Positions 8,680 through 17,587 of a DNA stretch of 64,000 nucleotides are shown in pieces. Each line of letters opens with the position of its first letter. Within the stretch, counting starts at the first letter, position 1. Origin of the DNA: Marinobacter sp. GTDB taxonomy: Bacteria; Pseudomonadota; Gammaproteobacteria; Pseudomonadales; Oleiphilaceae. The translations under genes and the position numbers were made by a program. The notes beneath the pieces were generated by a model that was given only the letters and a program-made list of their open reading frames with translations, did not search any database and was not told where the DNA came from. The stretch is from positions 62,001-126,000 of the forward strand of contig JACIZI010000003.1 in assembly GCA_014359475.1 (NCBI GenBank), in the 5' to 3' direction.

Positions 8680-9546
8680 ATGAGCTACCAATCAATTTTT
8701 CAACCCGGTCTTTTTACGGGCCAGACATTTATTGTCACCGGCGGCGGTTCCGGTATCGGTCGCTGTACCGCCCATGAGCTTGCTGCCCTGGGTGCCCGGG
8801 TGGCACTGATAGGCCGCAAGCAGGAAAAAGTGGATGCCGTTAAGGCGGAGATCGAGAAAGACGGGGGCATTGCCTCTGCTCACAGCTGTGATATCCGCGA
8901 GGAAGAGTCGGTCAAGGCGACGGTGAAGGCGGTTATTGAGGAGCATGGGGGGCTGAACGGAGTGGTGAATAACGCCGGGGGCCAGTTTGCAGCTCCGCTG
9001 ACCGGGATCAGTCAGAAGGGCTGGGAGACGGTGGTCCGGACAAACCTCACCGGTGGTTTTCTGATCGCCCGTGAGGCTTTCACCCAGGCGCTGAGCAAGT
9101 CCGGCGGGTCGATTGTGAATATCGTGGCGGATATGTGGGGCGGAATGCCCGGCATGGGGCATTCCGGAGCCGCCCGGGCCGGGATGGTAAATTTCACCCA
9201 GACTGCGGCGGTGGAGTGGGCGCCATCCGGGGTCCGGGTGAATGCAGTGGCTCCCGGCTGGATCGCATCCAGCGGCATGGACAACTACCCCGCCGACATG
9301 AAGGCGTGGATTCGCAGCCTGAAAGATGCGGTACCACTTAAGCGCATGGGGACTGAATCGGAGGTGAGCAGTGCCATATGTTTCCTGCTGAGCCCCGGCG
9401 CGGCTTTTATTTCCGGGGATTGCCTGCGGATTGACGGTGCCGCTTCCCAGGGTGGACGGGTCTGGCCCATGCCCAAGGCCAAGAATAACGAACCCTACAA
9501 CGGCTTCCACCGGGCAACGACTCCGAACGTTCTTAAAGAAGACTGA
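8680..9546 (+). CDS. atuB: Short-chain dehydrogenase/reductase (AtuB-like), lacking the usual Tyr-Lys pair
   Basis: The 288-residue protein has a Rossmann fold with TGGGSGIG at residues 20-27 and NNAG at 97-100. The classical YxxxK active site is replaced: HSGAARAGM puts Ser162 where Tyr is expected and Arg166 where Lys is expected. The sequence around it (TQTAAVEWAPSGVRVNAVAPG) resembles 2,4-dienoyl-CoA reductases, which also lack the Tyr. A role in terpenoid acyl-CoA redox steps is therefore likelier than alcohol oxidation. It lies between atuA and atuC, the atuB position in Pseudomonas. The substrate is not known from sequence. Confidence 0.8.
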   Translation: MSYQSIFQPGLFTGQTFIVTGGGSGIGRCTAHELAALGARVALIGRKQEKVDAVKAEIEKDGGIASAHSCDIREEESVKATVKAVIEEHGGLNGVVNNAGGQFAAPLTGISQKGWETVVRTNLTGGFLIAREAFTQALSKSGGSIVNIVADMWGGMPGMGHSGAARAGMVNFTQTAAVEWAPSGVRVNAVAPGWIASSGMDNYPADMKAWIRSLKDAVPLKRMGTESEVSSAICFLLSPGAAFISGDCLRIDGAASQGGRVWPMPKAKNNEPYNGFHRATTPNVLKED

Positions 9547-9557
9547 GGTCAGGCAAG

Positions 9558-11174
9558 ATGCAGTTATTGCAGAGCAACATTCTCCCCGGCTCCGAGGAAT
9601 TCCGCGAGAATGCGGAGGCGATGGAGGCCCACATTCAGACCTTCCGCGAGGTGGAGCAAAAGGTGCTGGATCTGGCGGAGTCGGCCCGGGAGAAGTTCAC
9701 CAAACGCGGCAAGTTGCTGCCCCGGGACCGGGTCAACCGGCTGCTGGACCGGGGTTCGGAGTTTCTGGAACTGTGCTCCCTGGCCGGCTACAAGATGCAC
9801 GATGACAAGGATGGCAGCCAGGCCGGCGGTGGCATCATTGCCGGAATTGGCAGAGTGTGCGGCGTCCGTTGCCTGGTGGTCGCCAATAACAGTGCTATCA
9901 AGGGGGGCACGATCACCCCGGCCGGCCTGGACAAGACGCTGCGACTGCAGCAAATCGCCATGGAAAACAAGCTGCCGGTCGTCTCCCTGTCCGAAAGCGG
10001 CGGTGCCAACCTGAACTACGCCACCGACATTTTCGTACTCGGCGCCCGGGGTTTTGCCAATCAGGCACGTCTGTCTGCCGCTGGCATTCCGCAAGTCACT
10101 GTGGTCCACGGCAATGCCACCGCCGGCGGCGCCTACCAGCCGGGCCTGTCCGACTATGTGATTACAGTCCGTGAACAGGCCAAGATGTTCCTGGCCGGTC
10201 CGCCACTGCTTAAGGCCGCAACCGGCGAAGTGGCCACGGATGAGGAACTGGGCGGTGCCGAGATGCATGCAACCATCGCGGGCACGGCGGAGTACCTGGC
10301 GGAAGACGACGCCGACGGTATCCGCCAGGCACGTGAAATCCTCGGCGCCCTGCCCTGGAACGAACAATTGCCAGCACAACACGAACCGGAATGGGAAGAA
10401 CCCCTGCATTCGCCCGACGAACTGCTGGGGGTGATCCCGGCCGATTCGAAAAAGCCCTACGACGTGAGGGAAATCCTCGCCCGTATCGCCGACGGTTCCC
10501 GTTTCCTGGACTTCAAGAACGGTTACGACGATCAGACCGTGTGCGGCACCATCCGCATCGAAGGTCACTCGGTGGGTATTGTCGGCAACAACGGCCCGAT
10601 CACCGCCGGGGGCGCCACCAAGGCGGCGCAATTCATTCAGCTGTGTGACCAGGCGGGCACTCCGATCGTGTTCCTGCACAACACCACAGGCTTCATGGTC
10701 GGCACCCATTCTGAACAGAATGGCATTATCAAACACGGCTCAAAAATGCTGCAGGCTGTGGCCAACTGCCGGGTGCCGAAAATCGCCGTGGTGGTGGGCG
10801 GCTCCTACGGTGCCGGAAACTACGCCATGTGCGGCCGTGGCCTGGACCCTCGCTTTATTTTTGCCTGGCCCAACAGCCGCACTGCCGTCATGGGCCCTGC
10901 CCAGGCGGGCAAGGTGATGCGCATTGTCGCGGAGGAGAAGCAGCGGCGCAACGGCATGGAGCCGGATATCAAGACACTGGATTTTCTGGAACAGGCCACC
11001 GCCAGGAAACTGGAGGATGGCTCCACGGCCCTGTTCGGCACCGCCCGTTTGTGGGACGACGGACTGATCGACCCACGGGATACCCGTCGTGTTCTGGCCA
11101 TGGTGCTGTCCGTTTGCCGGGAAGCTTCGGTCCGGTCTCTGAATCCGAACACCTTCGGGGTTGGTCGGTTCTAG
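9558..11174 (+). CDS. atuC: Geranyl-CoA carboxylase, carboxyltransferase (beta) subunit
   Basis: This 538-residue carboxyltransferase subunit moves the carboxyl group from biotin on AtuF to the gamma-methyl group of cis-geranyl-CoA. Both crotonase-fold halves are present: SESGGANLNYATDIF and GNATAGGAYQPGLSDY in the N-half, and NNGPITAGGATKAAQFIQL and VGGSYGAGNYAMCGRG in the C-half. The length and sequence would also fit methylcrotonyl-CoA carboxylase (LiuB). The operon with atuA, atuD, atuE and atuF favours geranyl-CoA. It starts 11 bp after atuB. Confidence 0.88.
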   Translation: MQLLQSNILPGSEEFRENAEAMEAHIQTFREVEQKVLDLAESAREKFTKRGKLLPRDRVNRLLDRGSEFLELCSLAGYKMHDDKDGSQAGGGIIAGIGRVCGVRCLVVANNSAIKGGTITPAGLDKTLRLQQIAMENKLPVVSLSESGGANLNYATDIFVLGARGFANQARLSAAGIPQVTVVHGNATAGGAYQPGLSDYVITVREQAKMFLAGPPLLKAATGEVATDEELGGAEMHATIAGTAEYLAEDDADGIRQAREILGALPWNEQLPAQHEPEWEEPLHSPDELLGVIPADSKKPYDVREILARIADGSRFLDFKNGYDDQTVCGTIRIEGHSVGIVGNNGPITAGGATKAAQFIQLCDQAGTPIVFLHNTTGFMVGTHSEQNGIIKHGSKMLQAVANCRVPKIAVVVGGSYGAGNYAMCGRGLDPRFIFAWPNSRTAVMGPAQAGKVMRIVAEEKQRRNGMEPDIKTLDFLEQATARKLEDGSTALFGTARLWDDGLIDPRDTRRVLAMVLSVCREASVRSLNPNTFGVGRF

Positions 11175-11276
11175 GTTTTGCAGTGGCGGTTGTCCGGGAG
11201 TCCATGACCCGCAGGATTGCTGATCTTTGGGGCTGGAGTTATCGCTGTTACATGATTGCGCAGGTGAGACGACAGG

Positions 11277-11317
11277 TTTTGCCTGTTCCAGTCCGCAGTG
11301 GACTGGAACAAGCAAAA
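11277..11317. repeat. 18-bp inverted repeat between atuC and atuD
   Basis: In the 242-bp atuC-atuD gap, 11277-11294 and 11300-11317 are inverted repeats with one mismatch and a 5-nt loop. The RNA would form a very stable hairpin. No T run follows on the plus strand, so it is not a classical terminator. It may stabilise or attenuate the transcript, since the genes on either side should be cotranscribed. I see no other element in the gap except the GTG start and GGAG site of atuD. Confidence 0.7.
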
Positions 11318-11416
11318 TCAGTTCAACAGGAACGGAAAACGTTGCGGGCACTGGCATCAAATCAACAGACACGCACGCAACTAACACGCGAGCCGTAACA
11401 AAACAGGAGAACAAAA

Positions 11417-12574
11417 GTGAATTTTACCCAGGAACACGAGGCATTGAGAAAAACCGTCCGGGACTTCGTGCAGAAGGAGATTAACCCCCACTGCGACGAG
11501 TGGGAAGAAGCCGGTACGTTTCCCATTCATGAGGTGTTCAAGAAGCTCGGCAACCTCGGACTGCTGGGTATTCACAAGCCCACGGAGTATGGCGGCATGG
11601 GACTGGACTACAGCTACAATCTGGTGGCTGCCGAGGAACTGGGCATGGCCGAGTGTGGCGGTGTGCCGCTGGCGATCGGCGTGCAGACGGATATGTGTAC
11701 ACCTGCCCTGGCCCGGTTCGGATCGAATGAGCTCAAGGAGCAGTTTCTGGCCCCGGCCATAGCCGGTGACAAGGTGGGATGCATCGGCGTCAGTGAAGTG
11801 GGCGCAGGTTCTGATGTGGCGGGGCTGAAGACAACCGCCAGGAAAGACGGTGACGACTACGTCATCAACGGCTCCAAGATGTGGATCACCAACTCCCCGA
11901 AGGCTGATTTTATCTGCCTGCTGGCCAATACCTCTGACGACAAGCCCCACAAGAACAAGTCATTGATTGTGGTGCCCATGGACAGTCCCGGGATTTCCTT
12001 CAGCAAAAATCTGAACAAGCTGGGGATGCGCTCTTCCGAGACCGCCCAGGTGTTTTTTGACGACGTGCGGGTGCCCCAACGGTATCGCATCGGAGCCGAG
12101 GGTACCGGGTTCATGATGCAAATGGTGCAGTTCCAGGAGGAACGCATGTGGGCCGCGGCTAACATGCTCAAGGCACTGGAGAACTGCATCAACAAGACCA
12201 TCGAGTACTGCCGGGAACGTTCAACTTTCGGCCAGCCGCTGATTAACAACCAGTCGATTCATTTCCGGATGGCGGAATTGCAGACCGAGGTAGAGGCGCT
12301 GCGGGCGCTGACCTACCAGGTCTGTGATCTGCACGTGCAGGGTAAGGATGTGACCCGGCTTGCTTCGATGGCGAAGCTGAAGGCCGGCCGGCTGGGGCGT
12401 GAGGTAACGGATTCCTGTCTGCAGTACTGGGGCGGCATGGGGTTCATGTGGGACAACCCGATTTCCCGGTCCTATCGTGATGTGCGACTGGCGTCGATTG
12501 GCGGCGGCGCGGACGAGATCATGCTTGGTATCATCTGCAAGCTGATGGGCACACTACCCGGTAAGAACGGATAA
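11417..12574 (+). CDS. atuD: Citronellyl-CoA dehydrogenase (acyl-CoA dehydrogenase)
   Basis: The 385-residue protein is a standard-length flavin acyl-CoA dehydrogenase: an N-terminal helical domain, the FAD signature GCIGVSEVGAGSDVAGLKTT (about residues 117-136), WITNSPKADF, and a C-terminal helical domain ending with GGGADEIMLGIICKLMG. By family and operon position it oxidises citronellyl-CoA to cis-geranyl-CoA and passes electrons to an electron-transfer flavoprotein. It starts with GTG at 11417 after a CAGGAG site. A leucine-pathway isovaleryl-CoA dehydrogenase is the main alternative, but the cluster argues against it. Confidence 0.88.
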   Translation: MNFTQEHEALRKTVRDFVQKEINPHCDEWEEAGTFPIHEVFKKLGNLGLLGIHKPTEYGGMGLDYSYNLVAAEELGMAECGGVPLAIGVQTDMCTPALARFGSNELKEQFLAPAIAGDKVGCIGVSEVGAGSDVAGLKTTARKDGDDYVINGSKMWITNSPKADFICLLANTSDDKPHKNKSLIVVPMDSPGISFSKNLNKLGMRSSETAQVFFDDVRVPQRYRIGAEGTGFMMQMVQFQEERMWAAANMLKALENCINKTIEYCRERSTFGQPLINNQSIHFRMAELQTEVEALRALTYQVCDLHVQGKDVTRLASMAKLKAGRLGREVTDSCLQYWGGMGFMWDNPISRSYRDVRLASIGGGADEIMLGIICKLMGTLPGKNG

Positions 12575-12586
12575 AGGGAGCCAGAG

Positions 12587-13408
12587 ATGGAACAACTGCC
12601 GCACTGCGACACCCTGCTTCTGGAGAAGAAAGGACCGGCGCTGCACGTGAGGATCAATCGTCCGGAAGTGCGGAATGCGATGAGCCTGGAGATGGTGGCG
12701 GAACTTTCCACTGTGTTCAGCCTGGTGGAAAACGATGCAGCCATCCGGGCGGTGGTGCTCCGTGGTGCCGGAGGGCATTTCTGTGCCGGGGGTGACATCA
12801 AGGATATGGCGGGTGCCCGCGGCCAGCAGGCCGGGGAAGGCCGGGATGATCCGTTTTATCGGCTGAACCGGGCCTTCGGGCAAATGATTCAGCAGGTGAA
12901 TGAGTCGTCGAAAGTGGTGATCGCTGTAGTAGAAGGCGCCGTAATGGGCGGTGGGTTCGGGCTGGCCTGTGTGTCGGATGTGGCGATTGCCGGGCCCACC
13001 GCGCGCCTGGCCATGCCCGAAACGACGCTGGGGGTGATTCCTGCCCAGATTGCGCCATTTGTGGTGGAGCGGATCGGACTGACACAGGCGCGGCGTCTGG
13101 CCTTGCTGGGCTTGCAGGTTGACGGCAACCAGGCCCGACAACTGGGGATTGTGCACGAGTGTGCGGAGTCGGAGGAGCGGATCGACGAACTGCTTGAGGC
13201 AGCCCTTGAACGAATCCGGCATTGTGCCCCCGGGGCCACTGCTGAAACCAAGGCACTGTTACACCGGGTGGGTCATGAGCCGATGCACACCCTGCTCGAC
13301 GAGGCAGCAGAGGCCTTCGCCACGGCGGTTCGGGGAAAGGAAGGCCAGGAAGGCACTCTGGCGTTCATGCAAAAACGCAAACCCGCCTGGGCGGAAGACA
13401 GCCACTGA
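12587..13408 (+). CDS. atuE: Isohexenylglutaconyl-CoA hydratase (crotonase family)
   Basis: This 273-residue protein has the crotonase fold. The oxyanion-hole segments are GAGGHFCAGGDIKDM (about residues 61-75) and VEGAVMGGGFGLACVSDVA (about 117-135). In the terpene pathway AtuE hydrates the product of geranyl-CoA carboxylase before cleavage to acetate and 7-methyl-3-oxo-6-octenoyl-CoA. The gene starts 12 bp after atuD with a GGGAG site. An ordinary enoyl-CoA hydratase or methylglutaconyl-CoA hydratase (LiuC) is possible from sequence alone. Confidence 0.85.
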   Translation: MEQLPHCDTLLLEKKGPALHVRINRPEVRNAMSLEMVAELSTVFSLVENDAAIRAVVLRGAGGHFCAGGDIKDMAGARGQQAGEGRDDPFYRLNRAFGQMIQQVNESSKVVIAVVEGAVMGGGFGLACVSDVAIAGPTARLAMPETTLGVIPAQIAPFVVERIGLTQARRLALLGLQVDGNQARQLGIVHECAESEERIDELLEAALERIRHCAPGATAETKALLHRVGHEPMHTLLDEAAEAFATAVRGKEGQEGTLAFMQKRKPAWAEDSH

Positions 13409-13456
13409 GCCATCCACAGCACCGACACAACACGCACTACAAGAGAGATTCAATGC

Positions 13457-15427
13457 ATGCTGACTAAACTGCTGGTAGCGAACCGTGGGGAGATCGCGGT
13501 ACGGATTATGAAAACGGCCCGCTCGCTGGGCTACCGCACGGTGGCGGTATATTCCGAAGCGGACGCCCGGGCCCTGCATGTAGAGATGGCGGACGAAGCT
13601 GTGTGCATTGGTCCGGCTCAGGTAGCAGAGTCCTACCTGAACGTGGCGGCCATTCTGGATGCGGCCCGCAGGACCGGGGCGGATTGTGTGCACCCCGGGT
13701 ACGGTTTTCTGTCGGAAAATGCCGGTTTTGCCAGGGCCTGCAAGGACGCAGGGCTGGTGTTTGTCGGCCCGCCCGAGTCAGCCATCGAGCTGATGGGCAG
13801 TAAGCGTCGCTCGAAGATCGCCATGCAGGAGGCCGGAGTGCCGGTAGTGCCCGGTTTCGAGGGGGACAATGCCACCGATGAGGAGCTGATTGAGGCAGCG
13901 GCAAATATCGGCTACCCGCTGATGCTCAAGGCCTCGGCGGGCGGTGGTGGTCGCGGTATGCGGCTGGTGGAAAGTGAATCGGAACTGGCAGACAATATCA
14001 AACGGGCCAGGTCCGAAGCCCGTCAGGCCTTCGGTGATGATGAGCTTATTCTTGAAAAAGCCGTGATTGAACCGCGCCATATCGAGATTCAGGTGTTTGC
14101 CGATCGGCACGGCCATGCAGTCCATCTTGGGGAGCGGGATTGCTCGGTGCAGCGCCGCCACCAGAAGGTGGTAGAGGAAGCGCCGTCCCCGTTTGTGACC
14201 CCGGAACTCCGGCAGTCCATGGGCGAAGCCGCCGTGAAAGCCGCCCTGGCCTGCCATTATGAAGGCGCCGGAACCGTGGAATTCCTGGTGGACAAGAACC
14301 GGAATTTCTACTTCCTGGAAATGAACACCCGCTTGCAGGTAGAACACCCGGTCACTGAGCTGATTACCGGACAGGATCTGGTGGCCTGGCAGCTGGCAGT
14401 GGCCGAAGGTCAGGTGCTCCCTCTTTCCCAGGACAGCATCCGCCTGGACGGCCATGCCATTGAAGTACGTCTCTATGCGGAGGACCCTGCCAATCAGTTC
14501 ACGCCACAGACCGGGGAGCTGCTGGGATTCGCACCGGCTGAAGGTGACGGTATCCGCTTTGACAGCGGTGTGCGCGCTGGCGATCAGGTCACCCCTCATT
14601 ATGATCCGATGCTTGCCAAGGTGATCGCCTGGGGCAAGGATCGCAATGAAGCCCGACGCCGGCTGATCCGCGCACTGGAGGATACAACCATCTTCGGCGT
14701 GACCACCAACCGCTGGTTTCTGAGCCGTATCGTGTCCCACCCGACATTCGGTAAAGGGGAGGCAACCACCGCCTTCCTGAGCAAGGAATTCCGGGAAGAT
14801 GATTCGCTTTCTCCGCTTGAGATCAGTGAGCAGGAGCTGGCCCTCGCAGCAACCATTGCATGCCAGACTGACAATGGCAGGGCAGGCTGGAGTAATGCAC
14901 CGGCCACTGAAACGCCGGTGGTGCTTCGGTATCAGGACCAGACCTTTGAACTGATGGCGCGGCACAGCAGCGAACAGATGCTGGTACGCATGGGAGAGGA
15001 AAACCGGGAAATTACCCTCCGGAGTGCAAGCTCTGGCGTACTATGCATCATCGACAGGGGGGTTCGTCAAAGGTGCCAATATCAGCGGCACGGCGATGAC
15101 CTATATTTGCAGCTGCTCGGACGGGCGGTCATGGTAACCGATGTTACCCATCAGCCCGCTGCCGGGGCGACAAATTCCGGAAGCGGCCGGATACAGGCCG
15201 CCATGGACGGCGCAATTATCGACGTGCCGGTCAGAGCGGGCCAGGTCGTAAAACAGGGTGACACCCTGATGGTGCTGGAAGCCATGAAAATGGAACATCC
15301 GGTCAAGGCCGACCGGGACGGTGTCATCCGCGACCTGTTCGCCGGGGTTGGCGATCAGGTCAAACGGAATCAACTGCTGGCCGAGGTCGAAGCCGGTCAG
15401 TCAGCCGACACCGGCACGGACTCCTAG
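13457..15427 (+). CDS. atuF: Geranyl-CoA carboxylase, biotin-containing (alpha) subunit
   Basis: The 656-residue subunit holds the biotin carboxylase domain (about residues 1-445: ANRGEIAVRIMKTA, the ATP-grasp KASAGGGGRGMRLV, and FLEMNTRLQVEHPVTE) and a C-terminal biotin carrier domain with EAMKMEHP; Lys611 should carry biotin. It carboxylates biotin with ATP and bicarbonate, and AtuC transfers the carboxyl group to geranyl-CoA. The ATG at 13457 is used; the ATG four bases earlier meets a stop at once. The TAG stop (15425-15427) touches the first base of a repeat element. Confidence 0.88.
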   Translation: MLTKLLVANRGEIAVRIMKTARSLGYRTVAVYSEADARALHVEMADEAVCIGPAQVAESYLNVAAILDAARRTGADCVHPGYGFLSENAGFARACKDAGLVFVGPPESAIELMGSKRRSKIAMQEAGVPVVPGFEGDNATDEELIEAAANIGYPLMLKASAGGGGRGMRLVESESELADNIKRARSEARQAFGDDELILEKAVIEPRHIEIQVFADRHGHAVHLGERDCSVQRRHQKVVEEAPSPFVTPELRQSMGEAAVKAALACHYEGAGTVEFLVDKNRNFYFLEMNTRLQVEHPVTELITGQDLVAWQLAVAEGQVLPLSQDSIRLDGHAIEVRLYAEDPANQFTPQTGELLGFAPAEGDGIRFDSGVRAGDQVTPHYDPMLAKVIAWGKDRNEARRRLIRALEDTTIFGVTTNRWFLSRIVSHPTFGKGEATTAFLSKEFREDDSLSPLEISEQELALAATIACQTDNGRAGWSNAPATETPVVLRYQDQTFELMARHSSEQMLVRMGEENREITLRSASSGVLCIIDRGVRQRCQYQRHGDDLYLQLLGRAVMVTDVTHQPAAGATNSGSGRIQAAMDGAIIDVPVRAGQVVKQGDTLMVLEAMKMEHPVKADRDGVIRDLFAGVGDQVKRNQLLAEVEAGQSADTGTDS

Positions 15428-15506
15428 CAGCCTGTCGGATTTAAGCAATCGCCGCGAGCAAGATGGGAAGCAGCGCGGCAGATCAGCCTTAAGTCCGACA
15501 GGCTGC
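15427..15506. repeat. 80-bp inverted-repeat element (short copy)
   Basis: Near-perfect 19-bp terminal inverted repeats (15427-15445 and 15488-15506, one mismatch) with the core GCAGCCTGTCGG and TTAAG. The interior (GCAATCGCCGCGAGCAAGATGG onward) matches the reverse complement of one end of the 162-bp copy at 28254-28415, then jumps to the other end. It is therefore an internally deleted version of the same element. It starts at the atuF stop codon and may also act as a transcript-end hairpin. Confidence 0.85.
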
Positions 15507-15585
15507 CAGCAGCACCACCATGCTGTCGCCGCCAGGCATCCGGGAAACACACTCAGCTATCAACCTACCCCTGACGGACGACATA

Positions 15586-17406
15586 ATGACACAAGATACC
15601 GTAACCGCCCGCGACCTTGCCCGCAGCCTGCCCGGCATTGCCAGGCGGCTTCCTGCCATCATCAAAGGCTTGTACTACTTTTCCGTCGGGGATAAAAAGA
15701 AAGAACTTACCCTGGGCACACTGGTTGAAAACAATGCCCGCAGGTACCCCGACCGCCCGGCAATCAAGTACGAAGACCGGGAGATCAATTATGCTGACTT
15801 TAACGCCTGGGCAAACCGCATCGCCCAGTATCTGCGTGGGCAGGGTCTGAAAAAAGGCGATGCGATTGCGGTATTCCTTGAAAACCGTCCTGAACTGCTG
15901 GCAGTCGTGACCGGCGCCGCTAAAATCGGCGTGGCCTGCGCCATGCTCAACACCTCCCAGAAAGGCCGCGTTCTGGAACACAGTATCAACCTGGTCAAAC
16001 CGCGCATGGTGGTGGTCGGCGAAGAACTGATCGAAAGTTTTGAAGCGGTCCGCAAGGATATCAAGGTGGACCACGCCAACCCGTTCCAGTTCCTCGCGGA
16101 TACCAACACCCTGAACATCTTCGGGGATGCGCCGGAAGGCTACGTCAATATGGCGGAAAAAGTGGCGGCCCATAACAGCACCAATCCCACGGTGACGAAT
16201 CCGCCCAGAATGGGCGACACGGCCATTTATCTGTACACCTCCGGTACCACCGGACTGCCCAAAGCGGCCCCTGGCTCCCACCAGAAGTTTGTGCGCGCCT
16301 ACGGCGGCTTCGGCCTGATGTCCGTGGGGATGAAACCCGAAGACGTCCTTTACTGTACACTGCCCCTCTATCACGGCACCGCCCTGGTGATCTGCTGGGG
16401 CAGCGCATTGGCCGGCGGGGCCTCCATCGCCCTGCGCCGCAAGTTCTCTGCCAGCCAGTTCTGGAATGACGTACGCAAATTCCAGGCAACCACCTTCGGC
16501 TACGTGGGCGAGCTCTGCCGCTACCTGCTGAACCAGCCACCCAGCGACCAGGACCGCAATCATACTCTGACCAAGATGCTGGGTAACGGCCTGCGCCCAT
16601 CCATCTGGAAGGAGTTCAAGGAGCGCTTCGGCATCGAAACAGTCGTCGAATTCTATGCTTCGAGTGAGGGTAATGTCGGTTTCAGCAACTTCTTCAACAT
16701 AGACAACACAGTGGGCTTCTCCACAGCCCCCTACAAGCTGGTAAAGTTCCACGAGGGAACCCGTGACCCGGTCCGCAACGAAAAAGGCTTTCTGGAAGAA
16801 GTAAAAAAAGGCGAGCCGGGGCTGCTGCTGGGCGAAATCACCAGGAAATGGATGTTTGAAGGCTATACCCAGAAAGAAGCCACCGAGAAGTCCATAATCC
16901 GGGACGGTTTCAAAAAGGGTGACCAGTGGTTCAACACCGGCGATGTGTTGCGGGAAATCGGGTTCGGCCACCTGCAATTCGTCGACCGCATGGGTGATAC
17001 TTTCCGCTGGAAAGGCGAGAACGTGTCCACCACGGAAGTGGAGAACATCATCGATGGCTCCGGCATGGTGGAGGAAGCCATCGTGTACGGCATCGAGGTT
17101 CCCAACACTAATGGCAAGGCCGGCATGGTGACCCTGGTGCCGCAGGATAACTTCGAGATTCAGGCCCTGTTCGGTTATCTGAATGACAACCTGCCACCTT
17201 ATGCCATTCCGGTATTTATCCGTGTCACCGATGCCATCGAGAAAACCGGTACCTTCAAATACCGCAAGGTAGACATCCAGAAGCGCGGTTATGCACTGGA
17301 CAACGATACAGACGATGTCTTCGTCTGGTTGCCAAAAACCGACGGCTATACACTTCTGACGCCCGAACTGGTCAAGGATATTGATGCCGGCAAGGTTCAG
17401 TTCTGA
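15586..17406 (+). CDS. FATP-type long/very-long-chain acyl-CoA synthetase (AtuH-like position)
   Basis: This 606-residue AMP-forming ligase has the P-loop YTSGTTGLPKAAPGS (about residue 216 onward) and the conserved GDTFRWKGENVSTTEVE block near residue 470, features of the fatty-acid-transport-protein branch of acyl-CoA synthetases. It activates a carboxylic acid with ATP and CoA at the membrane. The position right after atuF matches the atu locus of P. aeruginosa, where a similar synthetase ends the cluster, so a terpenoid acid is a plausible substrate. The ATG at 15586 gives the family length; the upstream ATG at 15520 adds an unlikely leader. A repeat element separates it from atuF. Confidence 0.85.
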   Translation: MTQDTVTARDLARSLPGIARRLPAIIKGLYYFSVGDKKKELTLGTLVENNARRYPDRPAIKYEDREINYADFNAWANRIAQYLRGQGLKKGDAIAVFLENRPELLAVVTGAAKIGVACAMLNTSQKGRVLEHSINLVKPRMVVVGEELIESFEAVRKDIKVDHANPFQFLADTNTLNIFGDAPEGYVNMAEKVAAHNSTNPTVTNPPRMGDTAIYLYTSGTTGLPKAAPGSHQKFVRAYGGFGLMSVGMKPEDVLYCTLPLYHGTALVICWGSALAGGASIALRRKFSASQFWNDVRKFQATTFGYVGELCRYLLNQPPSDQDRNHTLTKMLGNGLRPSIWKEFKERFGIETVVEFYASSEGNVGFSNFFNIDNTVGFSTAPYKLVKFHEGTRDPVRNEKGFLEEVKKGEPGLLLGEITRKWMFEGYTQKEATEKSIIRDGFKKGDQWFNTGDVLREIGFGHLQFVDRMGDTFRWKGENVSTTEVENIIDGSGMVEEAIVYGIEVPNTNGKAGMVTLVPQDNFEIQALFGYLNDNLPPYAIPVFIRVTDAIEKTGTFKYRKVDIQKRGYALDNDTDDVFVWLPKTDGYTLLTPELVKDIDAGKVQF

Positions 17407-17587
17407 GCTGGACCTTGCCTTCAATGACAGCAGCCTGCCAACATCAGTGGAGGGCAGGCATGCTGGTCCCTCTTGCCAGGCACGCCCACCCTTCAGAGAT
17501 ACAATCTGCATCATCAAACCACGATCAACGGACCTTAGAAGTGTTAACCTGACCACCTGCTTATTAACTTCTACAGGAGGCGACCCC

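Noticed and set aside
17422-17475. GCCTGCC/GGGCAGGC inverted repeat after the acyl-CoA synthetase as a terminator
   Set aside because: Seven-base stem, long loop and no T run; too weak to annotate.
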